DNA of 5,446 bases from Fimbriimonadales bacterium (GTDB lineage: Bacteria; Armatimonadota; Fimbriimonadia; Fimbriimonadales; GBS-DC): NCBI GenBank assembly GCA_026416065.1, contig JAOAFW010000017.1, positions 1 through 5,446 of the forward strand. Reading direction: 5' to 3'. The notes below the pieces were generated by a model, which was given only the letters and a program-made list of their open reading frames with translations, searched no databases and was not told the DNA's origin. Shown piece by piece: positions 1 to 5,087 of the stretch. The stretch's first letter is position 1. The number at the start of each line of letters is the position of its first letter. A program made the position numbers and the translations under genes.

Positions 1-1
1 G

Positions 2-211
2 ATTGAGGAGCCGAGCGTGGAACACGGCATCCGCCCCGACGACCTCAAACGCGCCATCGAGATGGAGTACCGCGAGAACGAAATCTTCCCCAAGTCCGAT
101 GTGATGGAAGACTGGCTGAAGCTCATCGACTACGAGCCAGAGTATGTGGCGAGTGTGAAGCCGATACGCCCTGGCGCAGGCGGGGAGGATTTGAGGCGGA
201 CGGTGATTTGA
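2..211 (+). CDS. C-terminal end of a probable ARC/Mpa-like AAA ATPase (5' partial)
   Basis: The reading frame is open from the left window edge and ends in TGA, leaving 69 visible residues, so the true start lies outside and the GTG at 17 is internal. The visible part has a basic/acidic helix (GIRPDDLKRAIEMEYRENE, residues 9-27) followed by Pro, EDWLKL (residues 36-41) and a YVASVKPI strand. From memory, the C-termini of proteasome-associated ATPases (ARC/Mpa) have the same order: a helix ending in KENE, then LPNT...DDW, then a V-x-x-(R/K) strand. Such ATPases form hexameric rings that unfold proteins for the 20S proteasome. The Walker motifs would be upstream and cannot be seen. The end (LRRTVI) lacks the usual GQYL-type terminal tyrosine motif used to dock on the proteasome, so it could be a proteasome-independent relative or another AAA protein. 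The ATPase call is moderate; the partial gene itself is well supported. Confidence 0.6.
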   Translation: MEEPSVEHGIRPDDLKRAIEMEYRENEIFPKSDVMEDWLKLIDYEPEYVASVKPIRPGAGGEDLRRTVI

Positions 212-217
212 AGAAAG

Positions 218-245
218 CGCGGGCAGGCGTCGGAGCCTGCCCGCG
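218..245. terminator. Strong GC-rich hairpin, probable convergent terminator
   Basis: CGCGGGCAGGC (218-228) and GCCTGCCCGCG (235-245) are perfect 11-bp inverted arms around a 6-nt loop (GTCGGA). It lies 7 bases after the stop of the plus-strand gene and 24 bases past the stop of the minus-strand dockerin gene, so it sits between convergent genes. Read on the minus strand it is followed by CTTTCTT, a short T-rich tail; on the plus strand the tail is poor (TGGGCTTT). It is best read as an intrinsic terminator favouring minus-strand transcripts and possibly serving both directions. Confidence 0.75.
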
Positions 246-268
246 TGGGCTTTACCGGCTATGGAGGT

Positions 269-1099
269 TCAGAAACATCGCCGCCACACGAGCGTGGAAT
301 CCAACAGCGTGCCGTTGGGACACATGTAGGTGAGCCAAATCTCCACACAGAACCCGCCTCCAGGGCGACGGATAATGCGTATCGCCACATCGTTCCATGT
401 GCGCGGCGCGTTGAACGGCTCGATAACCTGCACATTCGCGGGAAACACGGCGGCGATTGCGTTCGTCTGGGCGTTGCGCAAAATCATCGACCACTGCTGC
501 AGGTCTGATGAGCGCAGCTGCACAAGGTAGAAGCCTTCCTGGAGGAGTTGCCCGGTAGGGGCTTCTCCCTGTGGAAGGTAGACCGCGCCGACTACCAGCC
601 CCTGTGCAATCTGGGGCGGTGGAAAGTTGCGAAAGTCAGCGCGCGTGTCCCACGCGATGAACACATCAAAGAACGATTCCATGCCTCGGATGCGCGTCCG
701 AGCAAACGCCGCGTTGTCAGGCTCGAACGGGACGTCCAGCGCAGCAGGGAACCGACGCGGAAACGCACTCGGTAAGCGCTCCGCCAGCAGGTTGTTGAGT
801 TCGGGAACCGTCCAGCGGACATTTGTGCCGAAGCAGAAAAGCACCTGCAACAAGTCGGCGTCATCCACCACGCCGTCGCCGTTCACATCAGCGTTGAGAC
901 ACGGTTGCTGCGCGATTGCGTTGTTACTCAAAGTCACCAAGGTTGTCGCAAGGGCAAGAGTCAGCCCGCGCGTGAGGCGTTGGGCAAGCGATACGCTCTG
1001 TGAGCGCGTCGGAACTACAAGGGCAAGGCTCTGCAGGGAGCCGAAAATTCTCGCCATCTGCGCCATCAGGCGCGTTCCCAAAACCATAAGGGGTGTCAT
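269..1099 (-). CDS. Secreted protein with a single dockerin-type calcium-binding loop
   Basis: A 276-aa exported protein of unknown function. The ATG start is preceded by AGAGG seven bases upstream (1107-1111 on the plus strand). The hydrophobic core of the signal peptide is at residues 46-58, ending in AIA|QQ with likely cleavage after 63; the stretch before it is about 45 residues, unusually long, and no later start lies closer than Met15. Right after the cleavage site is an EF-hand/dockerin type I loop with ligands D71, N73, D75, D79 and D82, followed by ADLLQVLFCFG. Only one such segment is present, whereas cellulosomal dockerins carry two, so cohesin binding is not implied. Residues 95-276 match no family I recognise; they look beta-rich, with GLVVGAVYLP and a Cys-containing end (C251, C260, C275). 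As I recall, secreted proteins with a single N-terminal loop of this kind are common in Armatimonadota. The role is unknown, perhaps cell surface or extracellular. Confidence 0.85.
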   Translation of the reverse strand: MTPLMVLGTRLMAQMARIFGSLQSLALVVPTRSQSVSLAQRLTRGLTLALATTLVTLSNNAIAQQPCLNADVNGDGVVDDADLLQVLFCFGTNVRWTVPELNNLLAERLPSAFPRRFPAALDVPFEPDNAAFARTRIRGMESFFDVFIAWDTRADFRNFPPPQIAQGLVVGAVYLPQGEAPTGQLLQEGFYLVQLRSSDLQQWSMILRNAQTNAIAAVFPANVQVIEPFNAPRTWNDVAIRIIRRPGGGFCVEIWLTYMCPNGTLLDSTLVWRRCF

Positions 1100-1161
1100 T
1101 ATTTTGCCTCTGTTCTGTTAATGGAAGTGATTTTCGGGTTGTACCCAAATTTTGAATTTTT

Positions 1162-1190
1162 ATCAGAAAATATAATTGAGGATTTTGCAA
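1162..1190 (-). promoter_or_regulatory. Possible sigma70-type promoter for the dockerin-type gene
   Basis: The 110 bases between the permease stop and the dockerin-gene start are strikingly AT-rich compared with the flanking genes. Reading the minus strand, TTGCAA (1185-1190) and TCTGAT (1162-1167) are separated by 17 bases; each matches 4 of 6 consensus positions. Transcription would start near 1155 and give a leader of about 55 nt. The match is weak. The AT-rich gap and absence of a clear terminator after the permease leave read-through from upstream equally possible. Confidence 0.3.
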
Positions 1191-1209
1191 ATGTCTCGAC
1201 AGAACGGGG

Positions 1210-2022
1210 TTACCCCTTTACCGCCCCCGCCGTTAGTCCCGCTACGAACTCACGCTGCAGGAATAAAAATAGCGCCATCACAGGCAGGATACTCAGCAGC
1301 GTCCCTGCCATCAGCATGCCGTACTGTTGTTGATAGATACCCACCATCTGCGTCAGCGCAATCGGCAGGGTGAACCGCTCCGCGCTGTGCAAGATAATCT
1401 GGGGCCACAGGAACGAGTTCCACTGCCCCATGAACGCAATCAGCACGAACGCCCCCACCATTGGACGCACTGTCGGCACAACGATCTGCCAGTAGATTTG
1501 AAATTCAGAACACCCATCGAGCCGTGCTGCGTGAATCAGCTCGGTAGGCACACTGAGCATCGCCTGCCGAAATAGAAAAATGCCGAACACGCTCACCGCG
1601 CCGGGCACCAGCAACCCTGCGTAAGTGTCCACCAGCCCCATCCGATAAATCAGTTCATAGGTCGGCGCGAGGGTCACCTGCCCCGGAATCAGCAGCGTTG
1701 CGAGCATCAAGATTGTGAGGGCTTGTTTGCCCTTGAACTCGTATTTTGCCAGCGCAAAGCCCGCCAGCGATGAGAAAAAGAGCTGAATCACGACGCCAGC
1801 GCAGGCAACAAAGACGCTGTTCGCCACAAAACGCAGGAAGTCCACCTGAGTGAACAGATCATAAAAGTTCTTCAGGCTGGGGCTGGGCGAAAAGAAAGTA
1901 TAAGAGAACAGGTCCTCCGGGGCTTTAAGCGACGCGGCGAACAACCAGACCAGCGGCGTGAAAGTGACCGCTGCGATTATGACCAGCATCACCATCGTCG
2001 CCCAGCGCAACGCGAGCGTCAT
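1210..2022 (-). CDS. Carbohydrate ABC transporter permease, MalG-type (CUT1 family)
   Basis: A 270-aa inner-membrane permease, the usual length for MalG-like subunits that pair with a MalF-like partner, a binding protein and an ATPase to import sugars. Six hydrophobic segments are visible (about residues 9-31, 65-92, 101-124, 134-156, 186-211, 236-257). The cytoplasmic EAA loop that contacts the ATPase is at 161-183 (ELIHAARLDG...IVVP); the first EAA glutamate is replaced by His164. The C-terminus GLTAGAVKG is typical of the family. The substrate cannot be told. It starts 36 bases after the fliI stop on the same strand. The only strong ribosome-binding match, AGGAAGGTGG (2048-2057 on the plus strand), is 25 bases before the ATG, which is too far, and no ATG, GTG or TTG lies in frame between fliI and this start. 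No partner permease, binding protein or ATPase is in the window. Confidence 0.92.
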   Translation of the reverse strand: MTLALRWATMVMLVIIAAVTFTPLVWLFAASLKAPEDLFSYTFFSPSPSLKNFYDLFTQVDFLRFVANSVFVACAGVVIQLFFSSLAGFALAKYEFKGKQALTILMLATLLIPGQVTLAPTYELIYRMGLVDTYAGLLVPGAVSVFGIFLFRQAMLSVPTELIHAARLDGCSEFQIYWQIVVPTVRPMVGAFVLIAFMGQWNSFLWPQIILHSAERFTLPIALTQMVGIYQQQYGMLMAGTLLSILPVMALFLFLQREFVAGLTAGAVKG

Positions 2023-2058
2023 CGTCTTGGTGATTCTGTCTTCTAAGCCACCTTCCTG

Positions 2059-3381
2059 CTATCGAGTCAGTTCAAAAAGCCCCTGAAGTATCTCCTCGAA
2101 GCCGGGTTGCTCCTCGCGGCGCTGGCATAGGAACTGGCGGATGGCATCCATCCGTGCAATGGCGATGTCCACCAGTGGGTTTGCGCCCTGCTGATACGCG
2201 CCGATTGCGATTAGGTCCTCCGCTTCGCGATAGGCGGCAAGCAGCTGGCGCAGTCGGTTGGCGGCTTGCTGATGTTCCGGCGACACGATGTTCGGCATCA
2301 CGCGCGAGAGGCTCGCCAGCACATCAATCGGCGGGTAGTGCCCCTGTTGGGTAAGGGTGCGCGACAGCACGATATGCCCGTCCAGAATCGCCCGTGCGGT
2401 ATCGGCGATGGGGTCGTTCAGGTCGTCGCCGTCCACCAGCACGGTGTAAATCCCCGTGATACTGCCTTTGGCGTTGTTGCCGGCGCGTTCCAGCAGGCGG
2501 GGCATCAGGGCGAACACGGAGGGCGTGTAGCCCCGCGCGGCAGGCGGCTCTCCCGCTGACAGCCCTATCTCGCGCTGCGCCATCGCCAGGCGCGTGAGCG
2601 AGTCCATCATCAGCACGACCTGCCTGCCCTGATCGCGAAAGTATTCCGCAATCGCCGTCGCGGTGAACGCCGCTTTCTGACGCACAATCGCGGGCTGGTC
2701 GGACGTGGCGACCACCAGCACGGAGCGTTGAAGTCCCTCTTCTCCTAAACTATCCTCGATGAATTCACGCACTTCGCGTCCGCGTTCGCCGATGAGCGCG
2801 ATGACGTTCACCTCTGCGGTGGTGTTGCGCGCAATCATGCCCATTAGCGTGCTTTTGCCGACGCCGCTGCCAGCGAAGATACCCATGCGCTGTCCGCTGG
2901 CGCAGGTAAGCAGGGCATCGATGGCGCGCACACCCAGTGGCAACGGTGTGCGCAGCGGGGGACGCTTCAGTGCGGAAGGCGCGTCGGCAAGCAGAGGATA
3001 TCGCGCAAGAGCCGGCGGCGCAGGTTTGCCGTCCATTGGATTGCCCAATCCGTCCAGCACGCGCCCCAGCAGCGCGTCCGATACGCCCACCGAGGCGGTC
3101 TGGCGCGTCGGAATAACTTCACTGCCCGGCGCGACTCCCGTCAACTCGCCCAGGGGTGTGAGCAGCGTGCGCCCGTTGCGAAACCCCACCACTTCCACTT
3201 GCAACGGCGTTTCATGCCGACCGCGCACAATGAGGCAGATTTCACCCAGTCGTGCGGGCGGTCCGTGCGACTCGATGAGCAACCCAACTGCACCCACCAC
3301 GCGCCCGTGCACACGCACAGGGTCGGCAAGGCGCACCGCTTCTTTCGCTGCTTGCCAGTTCACAACCCGAATTGTCGGCAA
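2059..3381 (-). CDS. fliI: Flagellar protein export ATPase FliI
   Basis: A 440-aa F1-beta-like ATPase that energises export of flagellar rod, hook and filament proteins at the cytoplasmic face of the flagellar type III apparatus. Visible motifs are Walker A GSGVGKST (171-178), ALIGERGREV (195-204), Walker B VVLMMD (255-260) followed by SLTRLAMAQREIGL (261-274), and GEPPAARGYTPSVF (277-290) running into the PRLLERAG segment (294-301). Length and motifs fit FliI (Salmonella FliI about 456 aa); the closely related virulence ATPase SctN cannot be fully excluded, but no injectisome genes are nearby. The chosen start is TTG, 23 bases after the phosphoesterase stop, with TAAAGGG (3394-3400 on the plus strand) 12 bases upstream; the GTG at codon 7 is the alternative. 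The usual neighbours fliH, fliG and fliJ are absent: a phosphoesterase is upstream and a sugar permease downstream, an unusual placement. Confidence 0.94.
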   Translation of the reverse strand: MPTIRVVNWQAAKEAVRLADPVRVHGRVVGAVGLLIESHGPPARLGEICLIVRGRHETPLQVEVVGFRNGRTLLTPLGELTGVAPGSEVIPTRQTASVGVSDALLGRVLDGLGNPMDGKPAPPALARYPLLADAPSALKRPPLRTPLPLGVRAIDALLTCASGQRMGIFAGSGVGKSTLMGMIARNTTAEVNVIALIGERGREVREFIEDSLGEEGLQRSVLVVATSDQPAIVRQKAAFTATAIAEYFRDQGRQVVLMMDSLTRLAMAQREIGLSAGEPPAARGYTPSVFALMPRLLERAGNNAKGSITGIYTVLVDGDDLNDPIADTARAILDGHIVLSRTLTQQGHYPPIDVLASLSRVMPNIVSPEHQQAANRLRQLLAAYREAEDLIAIGAYQQGANPLVDIAIARMDAIRQFLCQRREEQPGFEEILQGLFELTR

Positions 3382-3404
3382 GCAGAGCGCAAACCCTTTA
3401 CTGG

Positions 3405-4370
3405 TTAGCCGCTGGTTGGGAACGGGTAACCCCGATACTCGTGTTCGAACGAGCCGTCGTCATAGAGGTCAATCAAGCCCCAGCCGGGTGGCGTCTGGTG
3501 ATAGTTCCCACGCCACCACCCACCGCTCACCGCGCCGTTGCAGATGTAGGTAATGTTGTTGTAGACCACACGGTCGAACAGGTGGATATGCCCACTGATG
3601 CAGAGCTTGACGTTTTTGTACTGATGGAACAGCTCCACGATGCGCCGCGCGTCGATATGCACCCATGCGCCCGGAATAACCCAGTCGCCCGACTTCTCGT
3701 TGTCGCCGTCGAACATCGCGCAGGCACACACGATGGGCATGTGCGACAGCACAAGGATAGGCATCGTCGCAGGGGTGCGTTGCAACTCGGCTTTCAGCCA
3801 TTCGAACTGTTCGTCATCGAGGCGCGCCTTGTAGCCGTTGCCGTGCGGGAAAGTGCCGTCCAGCACGATGAACTTCCAGCCCGCCTGCTCGAAGCTGTAG
3901 TAGGGCTTCTCCAGCCCATACAGTTCCATAATCCACTTTTTGCCGTATTTCGGTTCGTTGCCGGTGCAGCCACTGCGCTCCTTGTTCCAGCCCCACACAT
4001 CGTGGTTGCCGATGCAGTGGCGCACGGGGATTTCAAACCGCTCCCGAACGAGGCGCATCCAGAGGTCGAACAACACTTTCGCGCGCTGCTCGTTCTGCGC
4101 GAACACATCCGAGACGACGTCACCGCCCGTCAGTATCAAGTCGGGGCGAGGTTGGAGTTCGTAAACAGATTGCAGACAGTTTAGCAAGCCGCGCACGGAG
4201 TTGCCTTCCGGTGCGACGTGGATGTCGGTCAGGTGCGCCACGCGCAGCACGCGCTTGCGTTGCGGATTGGGGGCGGCGTCCATCGTGCCGCGCAGGGTCA
4301 GCCACGCCGCCGCGCCTAAAGTCGCCGTACCGAGTCCTTTCAGTACCTCGCGTCGTGTTAAGTGTTCCAT
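3405..4370 (-). CDS. Tat-type exported calcineurin-like metallophosphoesterase
   Basis: A 321-aa member of the calcineurin-like metallophosphoesterase family, with a dinuclear metal centre that hydrolyses phosphoester bonds. The metal-ligand motifs are in canonical order: LTDIH (D49, H51), GGDVV (D84), GNHD (N122, H123), LSHMP (H210) and SGHIH (H261, H263). The N-terminus MEHLTRREVLKGLG followed by a hydrophobic stretch (TATLGAAAWLTL) has a twin-arginine look (TRREVLK), suggesting folded export by Tat, perhaps as a membrane anchor since no clear AxA cleavage site follows. The ATG at 4370 is preferred over one 39 bases further upstream because GGAGGAG (4374-4380 on the plus strand) sits immediately before it. 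Cysteines are clustered around C205-C217 region and C256-C277, with no known meaning. The substrate is unknown; cyclic nucleotide, phospholipid or general phosphodiester activity are all possible. It is the first gene of the close-packed minus-strand group. Confidence 0.9.
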   Translation of the reverse strand: MEHLTRREVLKGLGTATLGAAAWLTLRGTMDAAPNPQRKRVLRVAHLTDIHVAPEGNSVRGLLNCLQSVYELQPRPDLILTGGDVVSDVFAQNEQRAKVLFDLWMRLVRERFEIPVRHCIGNHDVWGWNKERSGCTGNEPKYGKKWIMELYGLEKPYYSFEQAGWKFIVLDGTFPHGNGYKARLDDEQFEWLKAELQRTPATMPILVLSHMPIVCACAMFDGDNEKSGDWVIPGAWVHIDARRIVELFHQYKNVKLCISGHIHLFDRVVYNNITYICNGAVSGGWWRGNYHQTPPGWGLIDLYDDGSFEHEYRGYPFPTSG

Positions 4371-4373
4371 AGG

Positions 4374-4380
4374 CTCCTCC
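4374..4380 (-). promoter_or_regulatory. Ribosome-binding site deciding the phosphoesterase start
   Basis: On the minus strand GGAGGAG lies directly before CCT-ATG, placing the GGAGG core five bases from the ATG at 4370. This excludes the longer reading frame that would start at 4409 and would place extra residues before the twin-arginine motif. Confidence 0.8.
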
Positions 4381-4382
4381 AT

Positions 4383-4402
4383 AATACCTGAAAAAATACC
4401 TG
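4383..4402. repeat. Two 8-bp direct repeats AATACCTG, 12-bp period
   Basis: AATACCTG occurs at 4383-4390 and 4395-4402, in phase with slightly more than one helical turn, just upstream of the phosphoesterase ribosome-binding site. A related ATACCTG occurs again at 4513-4519. The position suits an operator for the minus-strand group, but two short copies could be chance. Confidence 0.35.
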
Positions 4403-4623
4403 TATGCATGTAAAGAGCGCGTTAAAAGAGTACTAAGAATGTGTGATGGATTGTTCACGGGGAAGCACAGAATCCACCCTGTCGTCCATTACGGCTTGTG
4501 GGAGTTGAATAGATACCTGACCTGACTCCCTTTCCCCTCAAAAAGGGTGGGGAACCCGAAGTAGGGGATGCGATGGCGGTTTATTATTCGAACCTCGTAA
4601 GCCGTTTGAGCCATGGATCCGCA

Positions 4624-4637
4624 CGGTTCCTGAACCG
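4624..4637. promoter_or_regulatory. Operator-like dyad CGGTTC-N2-GAACCG
   Basis: Six-base inverted arms around two bases lie just upstream of the putative -35 box of the CxxC gene. The tight spacing suits a dimeric DNA-binding protein better than an RNA hairpin. The regulator is unknown. Confidence 0.3.
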
Positions 4638-4641
4638 CCGT

Positions 4642-4671
4642 TTGCGTTTCAATACATGATGGGGGTATACT
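4642..4671 (+). promoter_or_regulatory. Putative promoter of the CxxC gene with very short leader
   Basis: TATACT (4666-4671) matches 5 of 6 positions of a -10 box; TTGCGT (4642-4647) is a poor -35 match at 18 bases. The predicted transcript start, near 4678, leaves only about 2-4 bases before the ATG at 4681, so the mRNA would be leaderless or nearly so. AGGGA directly abuts the ATG and is too close to serve as a normal ribosome-binding site. Confidence 0.4.
4651..4668. promoter_or_regulatory. Possible CsoR-type metal operator overlapping the -10 box
   Basis: AATACATGATGGGGGTAT has outer ATAC/GTAT arms and a G5 tract. From memory, copper operators bound by CsoR-family repressors have an ATACCC-N-GGGGGTAT-like form; here the right half agrees well but the left half lacks the C tract. 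Overlap with the -10 box would suit repression. This is a recollection-based match and no regulator gene is in the window. Confidence 0.3.
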
Positions 4672-4680
4672 TTGTAGGGA

Positions 4681-4980
4681 ATGCAACGCTGGGCAGTGCG
4701 CGGCGCGCAGTGGCTAAGTGTGGTGTGGGCGACCTTCTTTCTACTGGTCAGCCTGCTGCATCCGCTGACGCATAATCCCCTGCAGCACCATAGTAGCGAC
4801 TGTTTCGTCTGTGTGCTGCAGAAAACTCACTCGCCCGAGCCGCCCACCCTGCATGACGCGCTCCAGTCCCTCAGAAGCGTCCACTGGCAACAGTCGCCCC
4901 AACTTCTGGTTCGGGACGCCTGTCTTGCCCGTAAAAGTACCGCGTTTCAACCCCTTATCCCCCGTGCTCCTCCTGCATAA
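4681..4980 (+). CDS. Small exported or membrane-anchored CxxC/His protein, DUF2946-like
   Basis: A 99-aa protein of unknown function. A short basic N-terminus (R3, R7) leads into a hydrophobic segment (residues 11-26), a signal peptide or anchor. Immediately after come H27, H31, H36, H37 and a CxxC pair (C41, C44), then a Pro-rich spacer, and a C-terminus with RAPP (95-98). This arrangement, His-rich stretch then CxxC close to the membrane and an RAPP-like end, resembles DUF2946-type small proteins that I recall near metal-transport and TonB-receptor genes; that assignment is uncertain. The ATG at 4681 fits the promoter-like sequence nine bases upstream but has no properly spaced ribosome-binding site. 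The next gene is on the same strand 107 bases on, and is also exported and Cys/His-containing. The opposite-strand frame (5049-4741) has no such organised features and was not chosen. Confidence 0.65.
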   Translation: MQRWAVRGAQWLSVVWATFFLLVSLLHPLTHNPLQHHSSDCFVCVLQKTHSPEPPTLHDALQSLRSVHWQQSPQLLVRDACLARKSTAFQPLIPRAPPA

Positions 4981-5007
4981 CTTTGACCTTAGCAACGGAG
5001 TCTGAGA

Positions 5008-5025
5008 GACGCGCTCGCGCGCGTC
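5008..5025 (+). terminator. GC hairpin after the CxxC gene, weak terminator or attenuator
   Basis: GACGCGC (5008-5014) and GCGCGTC (5019-5025) form a perfect 7-bp stem with a TCGC loop, 28 bases past the CxxC stop codon. It is followed by AACAACTGG, not a T run, so intrinsic termination is doubtful. It may only stabilise the transcript end or partly separate expression of the two genes. Confidence 0.35.
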
Positions 5026-5073
5026 AACAACTGGCTTTATCGCACTCATAACGTACGCCTATCACGGCGTCCG

Positions 5074-5080
5074 AGGAGGT
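5074..5080 (+). promoter_or_regulatory. Consensus ribosome-binding site AGGAGGT
   Basis: A full-length Shine-Dalgarno sequence seven bases before the ATG at 5088 fixes the start of the last gene. It is the best such site in the window and contrasts with the absent site of the gene just upstream. Confidence 0.9.
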
Positions 5081-5087
5081 TCGAGTT

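Larger units (their letters stand above)
4371..4680. other. Intergenic region between divergent genes, rich in small repeats
   Basis: No convincing gene is seen in these 310 bases. They must contain the control regions of the minus-strand phosphoesterase group and the plus-strand CxxC gene. Small structures include: two direct copies of AATACCTG (4383-4390, 4395-4402); CCCTTT/AAAGGG arms (4528-4533 and 4542-4547); a 7-bp inverted pair ACGGCTT/AAGCCGT (4491-4497 and 4599-4605); a 7-bp inverted pair GGCGGTT/AACCGCC (4575-4581 and 4633-4639); and the dyad CGGTTCCTGAACCG (4624-4637). No minus-strand promoter with good -35 and -10 spacing stood out; TATTAT at 4381-4386 (minus strand) is the best -10-like box but overlaps the ribosome-binding region. 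Confidence 0.6.

Noticed and set aside
627..1121. 164-aa plus-strand reading frame opposite the dockerin-type gene
   Set aside because: Arg/Ser/Ala-rich shadow; the minus strand has a clear signal peptide, an EF-hand loop and a good ribosome-binding site.
1171..1176. Perfect TATAAT on the plus strand
   Set aside because: No suitable -35 box at normal spacing and no plus-strand gene follows; it lies in a generally AT-rich gap.
1206..1216. GGGGTTACCCC palindrome at the permease stop codon as a terminator
   Set aside because: Only four paired bases around a three-base loop, overlapping the stop codon and with no T run; too weak to call.
3372..4184. 270-aa plus-strand reading frame opposite the phosphoesterase
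   Set aside because: It is the antisense of a gene with all canonical metallophosphoesterase motifs; its Val/Ala/His-rich composition is what an antisense frame of such a gene gives.
4489..4686. 65-aa minus-strand reading frame across the intergenic region
   Set aside because: No ribosome-binding site, no recognisable motif or hydrophobic pattern, and it runs through the promoter and operator-like sites of the plus-strand gene. It is more likely noncoding.
4741..5049. 102-aa minus-strand reading frame opposite the CxxC gene
   Set aside because: The plus-strand frame has a signal/membrane segment, clustered His and CxxC, and a promoter-like site; the minus frame has no comparable organisation.
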